NCBI RefSeq assembly: GCF_019968765.1
Contig: NZ_CP074149.1
Span: 2,108,001-2,172,000, forward strand
Length of the DNA: 64,000 nucleotides
Source of the DNA: Enterobacter sp. JBIWA008
Lineage (GTDB): Bacteria > Pseudomonadota > Gammaproteobacteria > Enterobacterales > Enterobacteriaceae
Direction: 5' to 3'
Every line of letters begins with the position of its first letter. Within the stretch, counting starts at the first letter, position 1. The notes under the pieces were generated by a model, which had not been told where the DNA came from, searched no databases, and saw nothing but the letters and a program-made list of their open reading frames with translations. Shown here piece by piece: positions 46,677-57,499 of the stretch. A program made the position numbers and the translations under genes.

Positions 46677-47258
46677 TTACGCGGCGAAGTTCTTCGCGAT
46701 AAAGTCCCAGTTAACCAGTGCCCAGAAGTGTTCCAGGTAGTTCGGACGCGCGTTGCGGTAATCAATGTAGTAAGCGTGTTCCCATACGTCCACGGTCATC
46801 AGCGGCTTAGCGCTGGTGGTCAGCGGGGTGCCCGCGTTTGAGGTGGACACGATAGCCAGTTTGCCATCCGCCTCTTTAACCAGCCACGTCCAGCCAGAAC
46901 CGAAGTTTTTGATGGCTGCATCGGTAAATTTCGCTTTGAAATCCGCGAAGCTGCCAAATGCGGCATTAATAGCGGTAGCCAGTTCACCGGTAGGTTCACC
47001 GCCGGCATTCGGCGCCAGGCAGTGCCAGTAGAAGGTGTGGTTCCACACCTGAGCCGCGTTGTTAAAGACACCACCCTCTGAGCTGCGGACGATCTCTTCC
47101 AGCGTTTTGCCTTCAAAATCGGTGCCTTTGATCAGATTGTTCAGGTTGGTGACGTACGTCTGGTGATGCTTGCCGTAATGATATTCCAGGGTTTCCGCAG
47201 AAATGTGCGGTGCCAGGGCGTCTTTTGCATACGGTAGTGCAGGTAATTCGAACGACAT
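46677..47258 (-). CDS. sodB: Iron superoxide dismutase SodB
   Basis: A 193-residue Fe-SOD, the same length as in E. coli. Metal ligands are in [13 protein letters not shown] and [11 protein letters not shown], and in [27 protein letters not shown] lies near the specific Fe-type signature. The start is ATG 47258 ([15 protein letters not shown]) preceded by AAGGAGAGAAGCA. In E. coli it is induced by Fur-Fe2+ through repression of the RyhB sRNA, which pairs near this start. Confidence 0.97.
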   Translation of the reverse strand: MSFELPALPYAKDALAPHISAETLEYHYGKHHQTYVTNLNNLIKGTDFEGKTLEEIVRSSEGGVFNNAAQVWNHTFYWHCLAPNAGGEPTGELATAINAAFGSFADFKAKFTDAAIKNFGSGWTWLVKEADGKLAIVSTSNAGTPLTTSAKPLMTVDVWEHAYYIDYRNARPNYLEHFWALVNWDFIAKNFAA

Positions 47259-47379
47259 TGCTTCTCTCCTTATTGTATTTTGCGTTGTCAATAACCACAC
47301 AGACAACATGGACAGAATAGCAAATTGAAAGAGTATGCAAAAGAGGAACTTACCCCGCCACGGATGTGGCAGGGTAAGG

Positions 47380-48153
47380 TTAGCGAATGGTTTTCGGCGT
47401 CATCACGCGGCGCGCGCCGACGTAGTGGCGTACCCAGTAGTCTTCACTGAGAGAGGTGATCTGAATATCCTGGCCGCTACGTGGAGACTGGATGAATTTG
47501 CCGTTGCCTATATAGACGCCGACGTGGTCAGCCGTGCCGCGACCCTGAGTGCGGAAGAATACCAGATCGCCGTTTTCCAGTTCACCGCGGTCAACCGGTG
47601 AAGCATCCCGCAGGTGGTACATCTCATTGGCGGTACGAGGAATGCGGAATTTGACCAGATCTTTATAGGCGTAATAGACGAGGCCGCTGCAGTCAAACCC
47701 GGTACGCGGCGAGCTGCCACCCCAGTGATAAGGTTTGCCAATCTGCCCCATCAGTTTGTTCATCGCGGTCTTTTGCGCTTTCTGTACGCGCACTTTATGC
47801 ACTTCCGCTATTTTCGTGACCTTCGTGCATTTCGCCTTGTGGCCTTTACGCGTGATGCATTTTTCGGTAACGAGGTTAGCGGCGGTTTGCGAAGCTTTAC
47901 TTTTAGCGGAGTGGGCAGTGCGGGAAGGTTTTGTTTTCGTCTTGCTGGAAGCGGTCTGTTTCGTCTGAGCCGGTGTTTTTTTCTTGTCGTTCTTAGCGGT
48001 GGTTTTTTTCTTACGTTCTGTGGCTTTCACCAGATGGTTTTTTTGTACAGCAGAATGCCGCGCCTGCTGAGAGGCGTTTGCCACTGGCGTGAAAGTGAGT
48101 GAAGTAAACAGTAAAGCACAGAGCGTGATCGAGATTTTATTTATCCGCGCCAC
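47380..48153 (-). CDS. mepH: MepH, murein DD-endopeptidase (NlpC/P60)
   Basis: A 257-residue periplasmic hydrolase with a signal peptide (about 1-27), then a Lys/Thr-rich linker (about 40-100) and a C-terminal NlpC/P60 domain. The catalytic Cys is in [15 protein letters not shown]; the His and third residue lie in [15 protein letters not shown]. It cuts D-Ala-mDap crosslinks so the wall can expand, redundant with MepS and MepM. It is a little shorter than E. coli MepH (271 aa), in the linker. Confidence 0.93.
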   Translation of the reverse strand: MARINKISITLCALLFTSLTFTPVANASQQARHSAVQKNHLVKATERKKKTTAKNDKKKTPAQTKQTASSKTKTKPSRTAHSAKSKASQTAANLVTEKCITRKGHKAKCTKVTKIAEVHKVRVQKAQKTAMNKLMGQIGKPYHWGGSSPRTGFDCSGLVYYAYKDLVKFRIPRTANEMYHLRDASPVDRGELENGDLVFFRTQGRGTADHVGVYIGNGKFIQSPRSGQDIQITSLSEDYWVRHYVGARRVMTPKTIR

Positions 48154-48491
48154 TGGGCAGTCCCCTGATAAATGCAGGTCATCAATAATACCCGCGTGTG
48201 ATTTACAAAGCCCGTCGATTCTAATCTATAAAAACCCGGAAAGTTAATAGCATTTTTCAATCTTCAATCGTGTTTCGTTAGCAAGTGCAAAAAAATTCAT
48301 CGTTCTGTCACACATTTGCCCACTCCCTAAGTAAAACCCTGACCGCCGCAGGGGTAAACACCATTTGCAATGCAACTTTTCGTGACTCGGGGTAGAATGT
48401 ATAAACGTGACAAAAATGTTATTTTCCGATGCCAGTCTGACCCGCTACAATGTCAGACGAATGCCGTAACAGAAGTTAAAGGAAGCAAGAC
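48154..48491. other. Non-coding gap between mepH and grxD
   Basis: About 340 bases between the starts of two divergent genes. I saw no ORF with coding character and no strong hairpin. Promoters for mepH and grxD are expected. Confidence 0.5.
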
Positions 48492-48839
48492 ATGAGCACC
48501 ACTATTGAAAAAATCCAGCGCCAGATCGCTGAAAACCCGATTCTGCTGTATATGAAAGGTTCTCCGAAGCTGCCAAGCTGCGGCTTCTCCGCACAAGCGG
48601 TTCAGGCGCTGTCTGCCTGTGGTGAGCGTTTTGCCTACGTTGATATCCTGCAGAACCCGGACATCCGCGCTGAGCTGCCTAAGTACGCTAACTGGCCGAC
48701 TTTCCCGCAGCTGTGGGTTGACGGTGAGCTGGTTGGCGGCTGCGATATCCTGATTGAAATGTATCAGCGCGGCGAACTGCAGCAGCTGATCAAAGAGACG
48801 GCGGCGAAGTACAAAACTGAAGAGCCGGACGCAGAGTAA
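48492..48839 (+). CDS. grxD: Monothiol glutaredoxin GrxD
   Basis: A 115-residue monothiol glutaredoxin with the CGFS active site (PSCGFSAQAVQAL, about 30), followed by WPTFPQLWVDGELVGGCDI for glutathione binding. It holds [2Fe-2S] clusters as a dimer or with BolA. It is the E. coli protein in length and sequence. Confidence 0.97.
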   Translation: MSTTIEKIQRQIAENPILLYMKGSPKLPSCGFSAQAVQALSACGERFAYVDILQNPDIRAELPKYANWPTFPQLWVDGELVGGCDILIEMYQRGELQQLIKETAAKYKTEEPDAE

Positions 48840-48852
48840 TTTTCTGCGCGAA

Positions 48853-48884
48853 TAAAAAGCGACCTGATAAGGTCGCTTTTTTTT
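48853..48884. terminator. Bidirectional terminator between grxD and rnt
   Basis: AAAAAGCGACC-TGATA-AGGTCGCTTTTTTT. This is all that separates grxD and rnt; the lhr gene found here in E. coli is absent. Confidence 0.9.
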
Positions 48885-49533
48885 ATTCTTCGCTGTTGCC
48901 AATCGGCAGCGGCCAGCCGCCCAGACGCTTCCAGCGGTTGACGATCTCACAGAACAGCTCTGCGGTACGCTCAGTGTCATACAGCGCGGAGTGCGCCTGT
49001 GTACCGTCGAACGGAATGCCAGCCGTAATACAGGCCTTTGATAACACCGTTTGTCCCAGCGCCAGGCCGCTCAGCGCGGCGGTATCAAAGGTGACAAAAG
49101 GGTGGAAGGGGTTGCGTTTGAGCGCGGCGCGCTCCGCTGCAGCCATGGTAAAGCTGTGATCGAAGGTGGCGTTATGGGCCACCATGATGGCACGGCTGCA
49201 GTTACTCTCTTTCATGCCTTTACGCACCATTTTAAAAATGGCGTGCAGCGCATCATATTCACTGACTGCACCACGCAGCGGATTATGCGGATCGATACCG
49301 TTAAACGCCAGCGCTTCCGGCTGTAAGTTTGCCCCTTCAAAAGGTTCAACGTGGAAATGCAGCGTGGTGTCCGGTGTAAGCCAGCCCTGTTCATCCATCT
49401 TCAGCGTGATGGCGGCAATTTCGAGCAGCGCATCGGTTTTAGCGTTAAATCCGGCTGTTTCTACATCTATGACAACGGGATAAAAACCACGAAAACGGTC
49501 GCACAGACCGCTAAATTGAGCGTTATCGGACAT
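48883..49533 (-). CDS. rnt: Ribonuclease T
   Basis: A 216-residue DEDDh 3'-5' exonuclease that matures tRNA and 5S/23S rRNA ends. The Exo I motif is [20 protein letters not shown]; Exo II is [14 protein letters not shown]; and the catalytic His-Asp is in [15 protein letters not shown]. Confidence 0.96.
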   Translation of the reverse strand: MSDNAQFSGLCDRFRGFYPVVIDVETAGFNAKTDALLEIAAITLKMDEQGWLTPDTTLHFHVEPFEGANLQPEALAFNGIDPHNPLRGAVSEYDALHAIFKMVRKGMKESNCSRAIMVAHNATFDHSFTMAAAERAALKRNPFHPFVTFDTAALSGLALGQTVLSKACITAGIPFDGTQAHSALYDTERTAELFCEIVNRWKRLGGWPLPIGNSEE

Positions 49534-49628
49534 CAGGGTCTCTTACAAGGGGAAAAAGCTGAGCGCATTATGGCAAATTTTGCAGGGTGATGCAGTAAAA
49601 CTACGGGCGCATGTTGCGCCCTGAGGGA

Positions 49629-50036
49629 TCAGTTGCCCAGACCGCGACCCGCGTCTTTGGCTTCAATCAACTCGATTTTGTAACCGTCCGGATCTTCCAC
49701 GAACGCAATTACGGTCGTGCCGCCTTTTACCGGGCCCGCTTCACGCGTGACGTTACCGCCGTTGCTGCGAATACGCTCACACGCTTCGGCCGCGTTGTCC
49801 ACTTCGAGCGCGATGTGGCCGTAGGCGGTGCCCAGCTCATAGCTGTCTACGCCCCAGTTGTAGGTCAGCTCGATCACCGCTTCATCCGTTTCCGGGCCGT
49901 AACCCACGAACGCCAGCGAGTATTTGTATTCCGGGTTTTCGCTGGTGCGCAGCAGCTTCATGCCCAGCACGTTAGTGTAGAAATCAATGGAACGTTGCAG
50001 ATCGCCAACGCGCAGCATGGTGTGAAGTAGGCGCAT
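49629..50036 (-). CDS. gloA: Glyoxalase I (lactoylglutathione lyase)
   Basis: A 135-residue metal enzyme converting the methylglyoxal-glutathione hemithioacetal to S-lactoylglutathione. [20 protein letters not shown] at the start and [15 protein letters not shown] later belong to the two-domain vicinal-oxygen-chelate fold. The start is ATG 50036 rather than 18 bases upstream. In E. coli it is cotranscribed with nemRA, matching electrophile sensing with detoxification. Confidence 0.96.
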   Translation of the reverse strand: MRLLHTMLRVGDLQRSIDFYTNVLGMKLLRTSENPEYKYSLAFVGYGPETDEAVIELTYNWGVDSYELGTAYGHIALEVDNAAEACERIRSNGGNVTREAGPVKGGTTVIAFVEDPDGYKIELIEAKDAGRGLGN

Positions 50037-50094
50037 AATTTCCTCATTAACCAATGAAATAGACTGTCTTTTTGAACAGAAACGATGTTTTAGT

Positions 50095-50118
50095 ATAGCG
50101 GCGAAGTATCGCCGCTAT
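50095..50118. other. Perfect 10-bp hairpin between nemA and gloA
   Basis: ATAGCGGCGA (50095-50104)-AGTA-TCGCCGCTAT (50109-50118). It sits 19 bases past the nemA stop on the minus strand. It could be an attenuator or RNA-processing site between two genes of one operon; the T tract is absent. Confidence 0.6.
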
Positions 50119-50136
50119 CAATGAACAATGGCGAGA

Positions 50137-51234
50137 TTACAGAGAAGGGTAGTCGGTGTAGCCTTCCGCGCCGCCGCCGTAGAAGCTTTCCGGGCGCTGC
50201 GGGTTCAGCGCCGCCTTTTTCTGCAGACGGACAACCAGATCCGGGTTGGCAATGTAGTCGCGGCCAAACGCCACGGCATCGATCAGTCCTTTGCCGATCA
50301 GGTCTTCGGCTTTCTCTGGGGTATAAGCCCCTGCACCGATGATCACCCCGTGGAAACGCTCGCGCACCTTCTGACGGAAAGCGTCCGTGTAAGGCTTACC
50401 GCCAGCCCAGTCCGGCTCTGACATGTGCAGATAAGCGATGCCACGTTTAGCCAGCTCTTCGATCAGGTACAGGGCATCTGCTTCTTCGTTCGGACCGTTG
50501 TCGACGTTCTGGAAAGAACCGATTGGGGAGACACGGATCCCGATACGATCCGGACTCCACTCCTGGCATACGGCGTCAACCACTTCCAGTACCAGGCGAG
50601 CGCGGTTTTCGACGCTGCCGCCGTACTGGTCGGTGCGATGGTTAGACGACGGTGACAGGAACTGGTGCAGCAGATAGCCATGGGCGGAGTGCAGCTCAAT
50701 CAGGTCAAAACCGGCTTCACGGGCGTTGGCCACGGCCTGGCGGAAGTCATTCACGATACCCGGGATCTCATCCAGCTCAAGCGCGCGCGGCATAGAGGTA
50801 TCCACGCGGATTGCATTGCCGTTTTCATCACGCAGGGAAGTACGGGTATTTGCGCTCAGGGCCGAAGCGGAGACCGGTGCCTGGCCGCCAGGCTGAATGC
50901 TGCTGTGAGAGATACGACCGGTATGCCACAGCTGGACCGCAATGCGACCCTCTTCAGCGTGAACGCCCGCGGTGATTTTCTTCCATGCGGCGATCTGTTC
51001 CGGGCTGTGAAGACCCGGCGCACCCGCATAACCCTTAGCCTGCGCAGAAATCTGTGTGGCTTCCGTTATGATCAGGCCAGAGCTTGCGCGCTGACGATAG
51101 TATTCACCCATCAGTGGGGTTGGGATGTCACCCGGCTCAATGCTGCGCAGACGGGTAAGCGGAGCCATAAATACGCGGTTCGGCGCCGTGACGGTACCCA
51201 CTTTCAATGGGGTAAATAATTTTTCAGCTGACAT
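50137..51234 (-). CDS. nemA: N-ethylmaleimide reductase NemA (old yellow enzyme)
   Basis: A 365-residue FMN-dependent TIM barrel of the old-yellow-enzyme family that reduces electrophilic alkenes, nitro compounds and N-ethylmaleimide with [17 protein letters not shown] N-term [14 protein letters not shown], the [20 protein letters not shown] motif and the flavin-phosphate end [11 protein letters not shown] are present. It is downstream of its regulator NemR and upstream of gloA. Confidence 0.95.
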   Translation of the reverse strand: MSAEKLFTPLKVGTVTAPNRVFMAPLTRLRSIEPGDIPTPLMGEYYRQRASSGLIITEATQISAQAKGYAGAPGLHSPEQIAAWKKITAGVHAEEGRIAVQLWHTGRISHSSIQPGGQAPVSASALSANTRTSLRDENGNAIRVDTSMPRALELDEIPGIVNDFRQAVANAREAGFDLIELHSAHGYLLHQFLSPSSNHRTDQYGGSVENRARLVLEVVDAVCQEWSPDRIGIRVSPIGSFQNVDNGPNEEADALYLIEELAKRGIAYLHMSEPDWAGGKPYTDAFRQKVRERFHGVIIGAGAYTPEKAEDLIGKGLIDAVAFGRDYIANPDLVVRLQKKAALNPQRPESFYGGGAEGYTDYPSL

Positions 51235-51287
51235 AAAGACTCCTGAGTAGACCAGTCGACTAGTGATAGGGTAAATAAAAACGCCTG

Positions 51288-51887
51288 CTATACGCCAGGC
51301 GCAGTAATACTGATTTTCACATGTGCCAGCGCGCTTTCCAGCGGCACGGCACTGCGCGAAATTTTTGCCTGCAGGTTAGCGCCTAGCCAGAGCGCATATA
51401 ACACCTGCGCCTGGGTTAGCGGTTCGCCGGAAAAGGCCAGCGTTTTTTCATCGCGGCCTTTCTCCAGCGCCTGGGCCAGCAGGGCGATAACGCCGCGGGC
51501 ACCTTTATCCATCGCCGTGCGCATATCTTCAGAAAGATCGCACACTTCTGCAGACAGTTTGACCGTCAGGCATCCGCTGATAATGCCCTGCTGACAGAAC
51601 TGGTTCAGCGTTTCCTGATAGTAGTTCAGAACACGATCCCGATAGTTACCTTCACCCGAGCAAAAGTGGGTCGCCAGACGCTGGTGGTAGCCAGCATAAT
51701 GACGCTCCAGCATTGCCACGCCAAAAGCCTCCTTGGACCGGAAGTAGTGATAAAACGACCCCTTCGGTACCTCGGCGGTTTTTAAAAGCTCGCTCAACCC
51801 CATACCGGTGAACCCGCGATGCATGCAAAGTTGCTCGCCGGTCGCCAGTAAATGTTCGCGGGTATCGTGTTCAGTATTTCTGCTCAT
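51288..51887 (-). CDS. nemR: NemR, TetR-family electrophile-sensing repressor
   Basis: A 199-residue TetR repressor: N-terminal HTH ([37 protein letters not shown]) and a ligand domain with several cysteines, including [14 protein letters not shown]. In E. coli cysteine or methylglyoxal modification releases it from the nemRA-gloA promoter. It lies upstream of nemA with 53 bases between. Confidence 0.94.
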   Translation of the reverse strand: MSRNTEHDTREHLLATGEQLCMHRGFTGMGLSELLKTAEVPKGSFYHYFRSKEAFGVAMLERHYAGYHQRLATHFCSGEGNYRDRVLNYYQETLNQFCQQGIISGCLTVKLSAEVCDLSEDMRTAMDKGARGVIALLAQALEKGRDEKTLAFSGEPLTQAQVLYALWLGANLQAKISRSAVPLESALAHVKISITAPGV

Positions 51888-51900
51888 GGCCGAACTCTAA

Positions 51901-51916
51901 TAGACCGTTCGGTCTA
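51901..51916. promoter_or_regulatory. NemR operator
   Basis: TAGACC-GTTC-GGTCTA is a perfect palindrome 14 bases before the nemR start codon, matching the position and form of the E. coli NemR box. Confidence 0.8.
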
Positions 51917-51928
51917 ATGCAAGCGAGT

Positions 51929-53554
51929 TTACTTCCGACATGCGCTCAGGATATCCAGCTGCTGTTGATAAACCGTTGATTTCACGTCCATCATACCCAG
52001 CACGGTTGAGAACAAATTGTCCTGAGAAACCGCATTTTTTGCTGCATGGTCACGCAAACACTGTTCGTTGATGCCAAAGTTTTTCGCGTAATCCGGTGAC
52101 AGCCAGAACATAAACGGAATATGCGTTTGCTGCTCCGGCGCCAGCATGTACGGCGTGCCGTGCAGATAAATACCGCTTTCACCCAGTGATTCACCATGAT
52201 CTGAGAGATAAATCAGCGCGGTGTTCATGCTCGACTGGCGCGCCTTCAGCGCATCAATGGTTTTGCTCACCATACTGTCGGTGTAGAGGATGGTATTGTC
52301 ATAGGTATTCATCAGCGCCTGATGGTCGCAATCCTGAATTTCATTGGTATCGCAGGTCGGGGTGAATTTCCGGAAATTGTCCGGGTAACGGCGATAGTAT
52401 GCCGGACCGTGGCTCCCCATCAGGTGGATAACCAGCACCGTATCTTGCTTGACGCCATCCAGCACGTTGTCCAGACGGTAGAAATTCACGTCGTCAATAC
52501 AGGATTTGTCTTTGCAGAACTGATTCAGCTGCCACTGCGTCATGTCGGTATGGGGTACGCGATCGCAGGCACCTTTACAGCCGCCGTCGTTGTCGCGCCA
52601 CAGCAGGTTGATACCCGCATGCTTGAGCACGTCGAGCAGTCCTTCGCGATGGTGAGCCAGGTCTGCATCGTATTTGCTGCGCGTCATGCCGGAGAACATG
52701 CACGGAACGGAAACCGCGGTTTCAGTGCCGCATGAGGAGGCCTGCGGGAAGTTAATCACATCCTGCTTTTTCAGCTCCGGGTTGGTTTCGCGCCCGTAAC
52801 CATTCAGGGAGTAGTTTGCCGCGCGCGAGGCTTCGCCGACGACAAGAACCAGAACGGTTTTCTTTTGTTGACCGGTAATCAGTGGCCCTTTATGGGCATC
52901 TTCACCAATGCGCACCAGCGTTTGATCGCCGGCAAACCAGCGCATCTTGCTGTACTTCACCACGGCGCTGACATAGTTCGCCGGAGTGACCATTTTGACG
53001 ATGCTTTTGTTGTTGCGAAACAGCGACGCGTAATCTTTATAAAACACGGCTGCTATCAGGATAATCACCAGCAGGGCACCAAGCATCGCGGCAACGCGCG
53101 TGAGCAGTGCATACCACCATTTCCCGGTACGAATGCGGGTCAGCGCCAGCACCACCGAGGGCACGAGGCCTGCGATAACAATCCACAGAATCATCTGCGG
53201 GGTCACCAGGGCAGTCGCTTCCTGAGAGTTGGTTTCGAACACGTTCACAATCATATTCTGATCGATCACCGCGCCGTAGGCATACATAAACCAGGTCGCG
53301 GCCGCGCAACCCAGCGTCAACACGATCAGCAGCGGCTTACGGATATAGGGGATATTAAGCAGGCTAAAGACAATCACCCAGCCGCAAAACAGCACCAGCG
53401 GTACGGAGGCGGCAAAGAGGAAGTCGTGCAGATGAACTGGGCCGATAATGGCCCAGCTGCGCTGGATAAACAGCCCGTTGATTAGCGTAAAGAAGAGAGC
53501 ACAGCCCAGAGTAAATTTTATGTCGTTACATTGTAACTTTTTGATTAACCACAT
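51929..53554 (-). CDS. eptA: Phosphoethanolamine transferase of the EptA family
   Basis: This 541-residue inner-membrane protein has five N-terminal membrane segments (about 1-190) and a periplasmic sulfatase-like domain (about 230-541). Visible active-site parts are VVGEASRAANYSLNGY, the ASSCGTETAVSVPCMFSGMTR stretch with the nucleophile Thr, and IYLSDHGESLGE. EptA adds phosphoethanolamine to lipid A and is the family of the MCR proteins. In E. coli eptA sits in an operon with basRS; here no two-component genes are adjacent. Confidence 0.9.
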   Translation of the reverse strand: MWLIKKLQCNDIKFTLGCALFFTLINGLFIQRSWAIIGPVHLHDFLFAASVPLVLFCGWVIVFSLLNIPYIRKPLLIVLTLGCAAATWFMYAYGAVIDQNMIVNVFETNSQEATALVTPQMILWIVIAGLVPSVVLALTRIRTGKWWYALLTRVAAMLGALLVIILIAAVFYKDYASLFRNNKSIVKMVTPANYVSAVVKYSKMRWFAGDQTLVRIGEDAHKGPLITGQQKKTVLVLVVGEASRAANYSLNGYGRETNPELKKQDVINFPQASSCGTETAVSVPCMFSGMTRSKYDADLAHHREGLLDVLKHAGINLLWRDNDGGCKGACDRVPHTDMTQWQLNQFCKDKSCIDDVNFYRLDNVLDGVKQDTVLVIHLMGSHGPAYYRRYPDNFRKFTPTCDTNEIQDCDHQALMNTYDNTILYTDSMVSKTIDALKARQSSMNTALIYLSDHGESLGESGIYLHGTPYMLAPEQQTHIPFMFWLSPDYAKNFGINEQCLRDHAAKNAVSQDNLFSTVLGMMDVKSTVYQQQLDILSACRK

Positions 53555-53703
53555 CGATCGGTAAACCTGTTATTGTCATGATGGGCCGAGTATAAAGAGG
53601 GAAGATTAGTGAAACCTTAATACCATAAATCTGTGGTACAGGCCTTGCACGTGACGCGTTTAGCGTCTTCACTGTAGGTGAGAGTAGCTATCTGGAGGTG
53701 AGT

Positions 53704-53943
53704 GTGGCAGAGCAGCTGGAGTTTTTCCCTATCCAGAGCCCGTGCCGGGGTATTTGTCAGGTGGATGAACGCGGATATTGCCGCGGGTGCATGCGTACCC
53801 GTGACGAGCGTTTTAACTGGCAAAACTTTAGCGACACGCAAAAGCAGGAAGTGCTACGCCTATGTCGACAGCGCTTTCTGCGCAAAATACGCGCAAACAA
53901 AGCGGGTGAGACCGAAGAACCCCAGCAACCTTCACTTTTTTAA
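53704..53943 (+). CDS. ydhL: YdhL, DUF1289 cysteine-rich small protein
   Basis: A 79-residue protein with CRGICQVDERGYCRGCMRTR, the DUF1289 four-cysteine signature, probably a metal site. The rest is charged, ending EEPQQPSLF. The GTG at 53704 follows GGAGG by 5 bases and matches the E. coli start; a GTG at 53698 would overlap the ribosome site. Function unknown. Confidence 0.9.
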   Translation: MAEQLEFFPIQSPCRGICQVDERGYCRGCMRTRDERFNWQNFSDTQKQEVLRLCRQRFLRKIRANKAGETEEPQQPSLF

Positions 53944-53991
53944 CACGGTAATTGCGTATACTCATGACATCACGTCCTTGAGGAAAATGTT

Positions 53992-54888
53992 ATGGTTCAG
54001 CGAATTACCCTTGCCCCCCAGGGGCCAGTATTCTCCCGTTTTGTAATGGGCTACTGGCGCCTGATGGACTGGAATATGTCCCCCCTCCAGCTGGCGAATT
54101 TTATTGAAGAGCACCTCGATTTAGGCGTTACCACGGTCGATCATGCGGATATTTACGGTGGCTACCAGTGCGAGGCCGCGTTTGGCGAGGCGCTCAAGCT
54201 GGTTCCGGTACTTCGCGATCGCATGGAGATTGTCACTAAATGCGGCATTGCCACCACGGCGAAACCTGAACACGCCCTCGGTCATTACATCACCGACAGC
54301 GCGCATATCATCAAGAGCGCTGAGCAGTCGCTGGTCAATCTGGCGACCGATCGTATTGACCTGCTGTTAATCCACCGCCCCGACCCGCTGATGGATGCCG
54401 ATGAGGTGGCCGAAGCCTTCCTGAACCTGCACCAGAGCGGGAAAGTGCGTCACTTCGGCGTGTCTAACTTTACCCCGGCACAGTTTGCGCTGCTTCAGTC
54501 GCGTCTGCCGTTTACCCTGGCCACTAACCAGGTAGAGATCTCCCCGGTACACCAGCCGCTGCTGCTGGATGGTACCCTCGATCAGATGCAGCAGCTGCGC
54601 ATTCGCCCGATGGCCTGGTCCTGCCTGGGGGGAGGACGTTTGTTCAATGATGATGAATTCCAGCCGCTGCGTAATGAGCTTGAAACCATCGCCCGCGAAC
54701 TGAACGCGGAGAGTATCGAACAGGTGGTTTACGCGTGGATCCTGCGCCTGCCGTCAAAACCGCTGCCGATTATCGGTTCCGGCAAAATTGAACGCGTGCG
54801 TTCTGCGCTGGCGGCAGAAGAGCTGCAGATGACCCGTCAACAGTGGTTCCGCATTCGCAAGGCCGCCCTGGGTTACGACGTGCCATAA
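53992..54888 (+). CDS. ydhF: YdhF, aldo-keto reductase family oxidoreductase
   Basis: A 298-residue TIM barrel of the aldo-keto reductase superfamily with DHADIYGGYQCEAAFGEAL (catalytic Asp/Tyr region), LLLIHRPDPLMD and VRHFGVSNFTPAQF. It matches E. coli YdhF throughout. The NADPH substrate is unknown. Confidence 0.93.
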   Translation: MVQRITLAPQGPVFSRFVMGYWRLMDWNMSPLQLANFIEEHLDLGVTTVDHADIYGGYQCEAAFGEALKLVPVLRDRMEIVTKCGIATTAKPEHALGHYITDSAHIIKSAEQSLVNLATDRIDLLLIHRPDPLMDADEVAEAFLNLHQSGKVRHFGVSNFTPAQFALLQSRLPFTLATNQVEISPVHQPLLLDGTLDQMQQLRIRPMAWSCLGGGRLFNDDEFQPLRNELETIARELNAESIEQVVYAWILRLPSKPLPIIGSGKIERVRSALAAEELQMTRQQWFRIRKAALGYDVP

Positions 54889-54968
54889 ATCGTCAAAAGA
54901 TGACTTCCCGGTGAAATCTTTGCCCCTGATATACACTTAAGGGGCAAAAAATAACCCGCGGAGGTCAT

Positions 54969-55487
54969 ATGAAGCGTTTTGCTCTGGCAATGGTCACGCT
55001 GGTTGTTTGCGCAGGTGCGCAGGCAGCCAGCGACGAAGTGGAAATGAATCTCGTCACCTCTCAGGGTGTGGGTCAGTCCATCGGAACGGTGAAAATTACT
55101 GAAACCGACAAAGGACTGGAGTTCGCCCCCAACCTCAAAGCCCTCCCTCCCGGTGAACATGGCTTCCATGTTCATGCCAAAGGCAGCTGTCAGCCTGCTC
55201 TAAAAGAAGGTAAACCGTCGGCGGCGGAAGCGGCAGGAGGGCACCTCGATCCGCAGCATTCCGGCAAGCATGAAGGCCCGGATGGAATGGGGCATTTAGG
55301 CGATCTGCCTGTGCTGGTGGTGAATAACGACGGTAAAGCCACCGATCCCGTCGTCGCGCCGCGCCTGAAAAAGTTGGATGAGGTGAAAGGCAAAGCGCTG
55401 ATGATCCATGTCGGCGGCGACAATATGTCCGATCGGCCTAAACCCCTTGGCGGTGGCGGGGCGCGCTATGCGTGCGGCGTCATCTGA
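54969..55487 (+). CDS. sodC: Periplasmic copper-zinc superoxide dismutase
   Basis: A 172-residue periplasmic enzyme with signal peptide 1-19 (ending AQA). The metal ligands are in [11 protein letters not shown], then [12 protein letters not shown], and the AGRVIHVG-equivalent [12 protein letters not shown]; the disulfide Cys is in RYACGVI. GCGGAGGTCAT precedes the ATG. It overlaps the end of the convergent ydhK gene by 22 bases. Confidence 0.96.
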   Translation: MKRFALAMVTLVVCAGAQAASDEVEMNLVTSQGVGQSIGTVKITETDKGLEFAPNLKALPPGEHGFHVHAKGSCQPALKEGKPSAAEAAGGHLDPQHSGKHEGPDGMGHLGDLPVLVVNNDGKATDPVVAPRLKKLDEVKGKALMIHVGGDNMSDRPKPLGGGGARYACGVI

Positions 55488-57499
55488 TCCCCAATCGTTC
55501 CCGGGGACGGTGCCTGTTCGAGCTGCGAGAGCGAGCAGTGCAGGCGCCAGATTATCGAGGCCAAATCACGGGCTGCGGGCAGATGATGCTGTGCAAGCGT
55601 GTCGCAGATCCGCTGCAGTTCATTCAGCATGGTTTCCAGCGGCCTCTGCTGGACACCTCGCTCACTCATCACGTCGCGCAGCAGGGAGATGCAAACATCA
55701 CGAACCTGCGACAGCGGATCGGAACGCGTTTCCCACGCGCGAAGCTGCCAGACTACGTGCGAGCAGTTCAACAGCACCACGCCCCAGCGCAGCAGCCAGC
55801 GCCGGGACAGCGCGTCCTGGCTGTTATTCAGCTGGCTGACGTGATGATAAACCAGCGATTCATACTCTTTTTCGCTCAGATGCGGTTTACGACTGAGCTG
55901 GTCGACAAATCCTCTGCGTAACTCCCGGATATGCCTGCGGCTTTTGCGGGCATCGGAGCCGGGACGCAACACGGCGAATGCCAGCCATGCCAGCCCCACG
56001 CCCAGGATCTTCGCCAGATTGTCATTAAGAAAATCGGCGTAATCATAAACCGGTGGATTCGTCACGGAGATAAACGAGCCCATAAAGACAATCAGCTGTC
56101 CCCAGAGGCCCGCCAGTTTAGGCATTTGCAGTTTCAGAAGCTGCATAGTAGTCAACAGGGGAAACAGAAACAGCAGGAACTGCCACAGATCGCTTATCTG
56201 CACCATCAGGCCAAACTTCACCACAAAACTGAACAACGACAGCAGCACTAGCGTGCGCAGCAGGAGCGTAAGCGAGTTGAACGGCGATGCCGCGACGGAG
56301 TAAAGCACGCAGCTGATGGCGGCAAGCGTCAGGGCCGCCGTACCTGACTCCCACTGCGTCGTAATGCTCCACGCGCCCACCAGCATCAGCGCACAGAAGG
56401 TGCGAAAACCGCTCCACAGCGCTTCCAGATAGTCGGTATGGCGTGCAAGTGCCGGGCTGCCGGGGACGTTAAACTCCGTCAAAGGGGTCGCATTTTCGAC
56501 AGCCGTAATCCAGCGGCTGCTGCGCAGGTACAGACGGCAGAAGTAATTCAGACGCTGCCAGAAGGCGCGATGGCGGTAGTCGTACTCATCAACCGGGGCG
56601 AGCGGAGCGATAATCCTTGCCACGGTATAGATGTCCGTATCCGGTCGCGCAAGGGTCGCGAGCAGCGTTTCAATCACTGCACGGGTATTTTCAGGCGGCG
56701 TCGGCCAGTTGAGCAGCATCCGACGCAGGCTGGAGATGGCGCTGGTCATGCGCAGCTGCTGGTGCAGCAAATAGTTAAGCAGGGTGTTCTGGCGGCGAAA
56801 GCGGTAGTGGCTCCAGAACGCCTGAATACGCAACAGATTCATGGTCAGAATCTGCCCGATAACCTTTTCATGCGCGAGGCGGATATCGTCGCTGGTATCC
56901 GGTTGCCACAGCAGGCTAGCGTGTTCGAGTAACCGGGTATGCATGGTTTTTAGCGCAGTGATGAGCGCGGTGCCGTCGGAGGTGCTGGGAAGAATCATCA
57001 TCATGAAGCCGCCGCTGAGGATCCCGACAATCACTTCACAGACGCGCGCCTGAGCGATATCCCACAGCTCGGTGGTGTCGAGCACGTTAACCACCGGAAA
57101 GGCAATAATGGCGGCGGTATAGCCCGCCAGCTGGAAAGCGTAGGCGACGTTATTGGTAAAATGGGCGCATGCCCAGGTACAGTATCCCAGCCATGCCGCC
57201 ATGCTCAGCAGGAACAGCCACGGATCGTTCAGCGTATGGCCGGCGATAATTAACGCCGCGGTGGCCCCCAGCAGGCTGCCTGCGATACGGCCAAGGCTTT
57301 TACTGATAACCCCGCCTACCGTTGGAAAACTTACCACCGCCGCAGACGTCATCGCCCAGTAGGGCTCATCCAGATTCAGGTAATAAGCCACAGTCAGTGC
57401 AAGACACATGGCAATGCCATTACGCAGCGCGTAGCGCCACTGGGGAGGCGTCGCTTTCATCCACGGCGTATTTTGCCAGAAGAGCGCCTGCAGCTTCAT
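55466..57499 (-). CDS. ydhK: YdhK, FUSC-family inner-membrane transporter subunit
   Basis: A 677-residue protein of the AaeB/FUSC family with two sets of about five membrane helices (35-180 and 370-510) and cytoplasmic domains. [22 protein letters not shown] opens the first set. With YdhJ (adaptor) it should form an aromatic-acid-efflux-like export pump. Its ATG shares one base with the ydhJ stop (TAATG). Confidence 0.92.
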   Translation of the reverse strand: MKLQALFWQNTPWMKATPPQWRYALRNGIAMCLALTVAYYLNLDEPYWAMTSAAVVSFPTVGGVISKSLGRIAGSLLGATAALIIAGHTLNDPWLFLLSMAAWLGYCTWACAHFTNNVAYAFQLAGYTAAIIAFPVVNVLDTTELWDIAQARVCEVIVGILSGGFMMMILPSTSDGTALITALKTMHTRLLEHASLLWQPDTSDDIRLAHEKVIGQILTMNLLRIQAFWSHYRFRRQNTLLNYLLHQQLRMTSAISSLRRMLLNWPTPPENTRAVIETLLATLARPDTDIYTVARIIAPLAPVDEYDYRHRAFWQRLNYFCRLYLRSSRWITAVENATPLTEFNVPGSPALARHTDYLEALWSGFRTFCALMLVGAWSITTQWESGTAALTLAAISCVLYSVAASPFNSLTLLLRTLVLLSLFSFVVKFGLMVQISDLWQFLLFLFPLLTTMQLLKLQMPKLAGLWGQLIVFMGSFISVTNPPVYDYADFLNDNLAKILGVGLAWLAFAVLRPGSDARKSRRHIRELRRGFVDQLSRKPHLSEKEYESLVYHHVSQLNNSQDALSRRWLLRWGVVLLNCSHVVWQLRAWETRSDPLSQVRDVCISLLRDVMSERGVQQRPLETMLNELQRICDTLAQHHLPAARDLASIIWRLHCSLSQLEQAPSPGTIGDQMTPHA

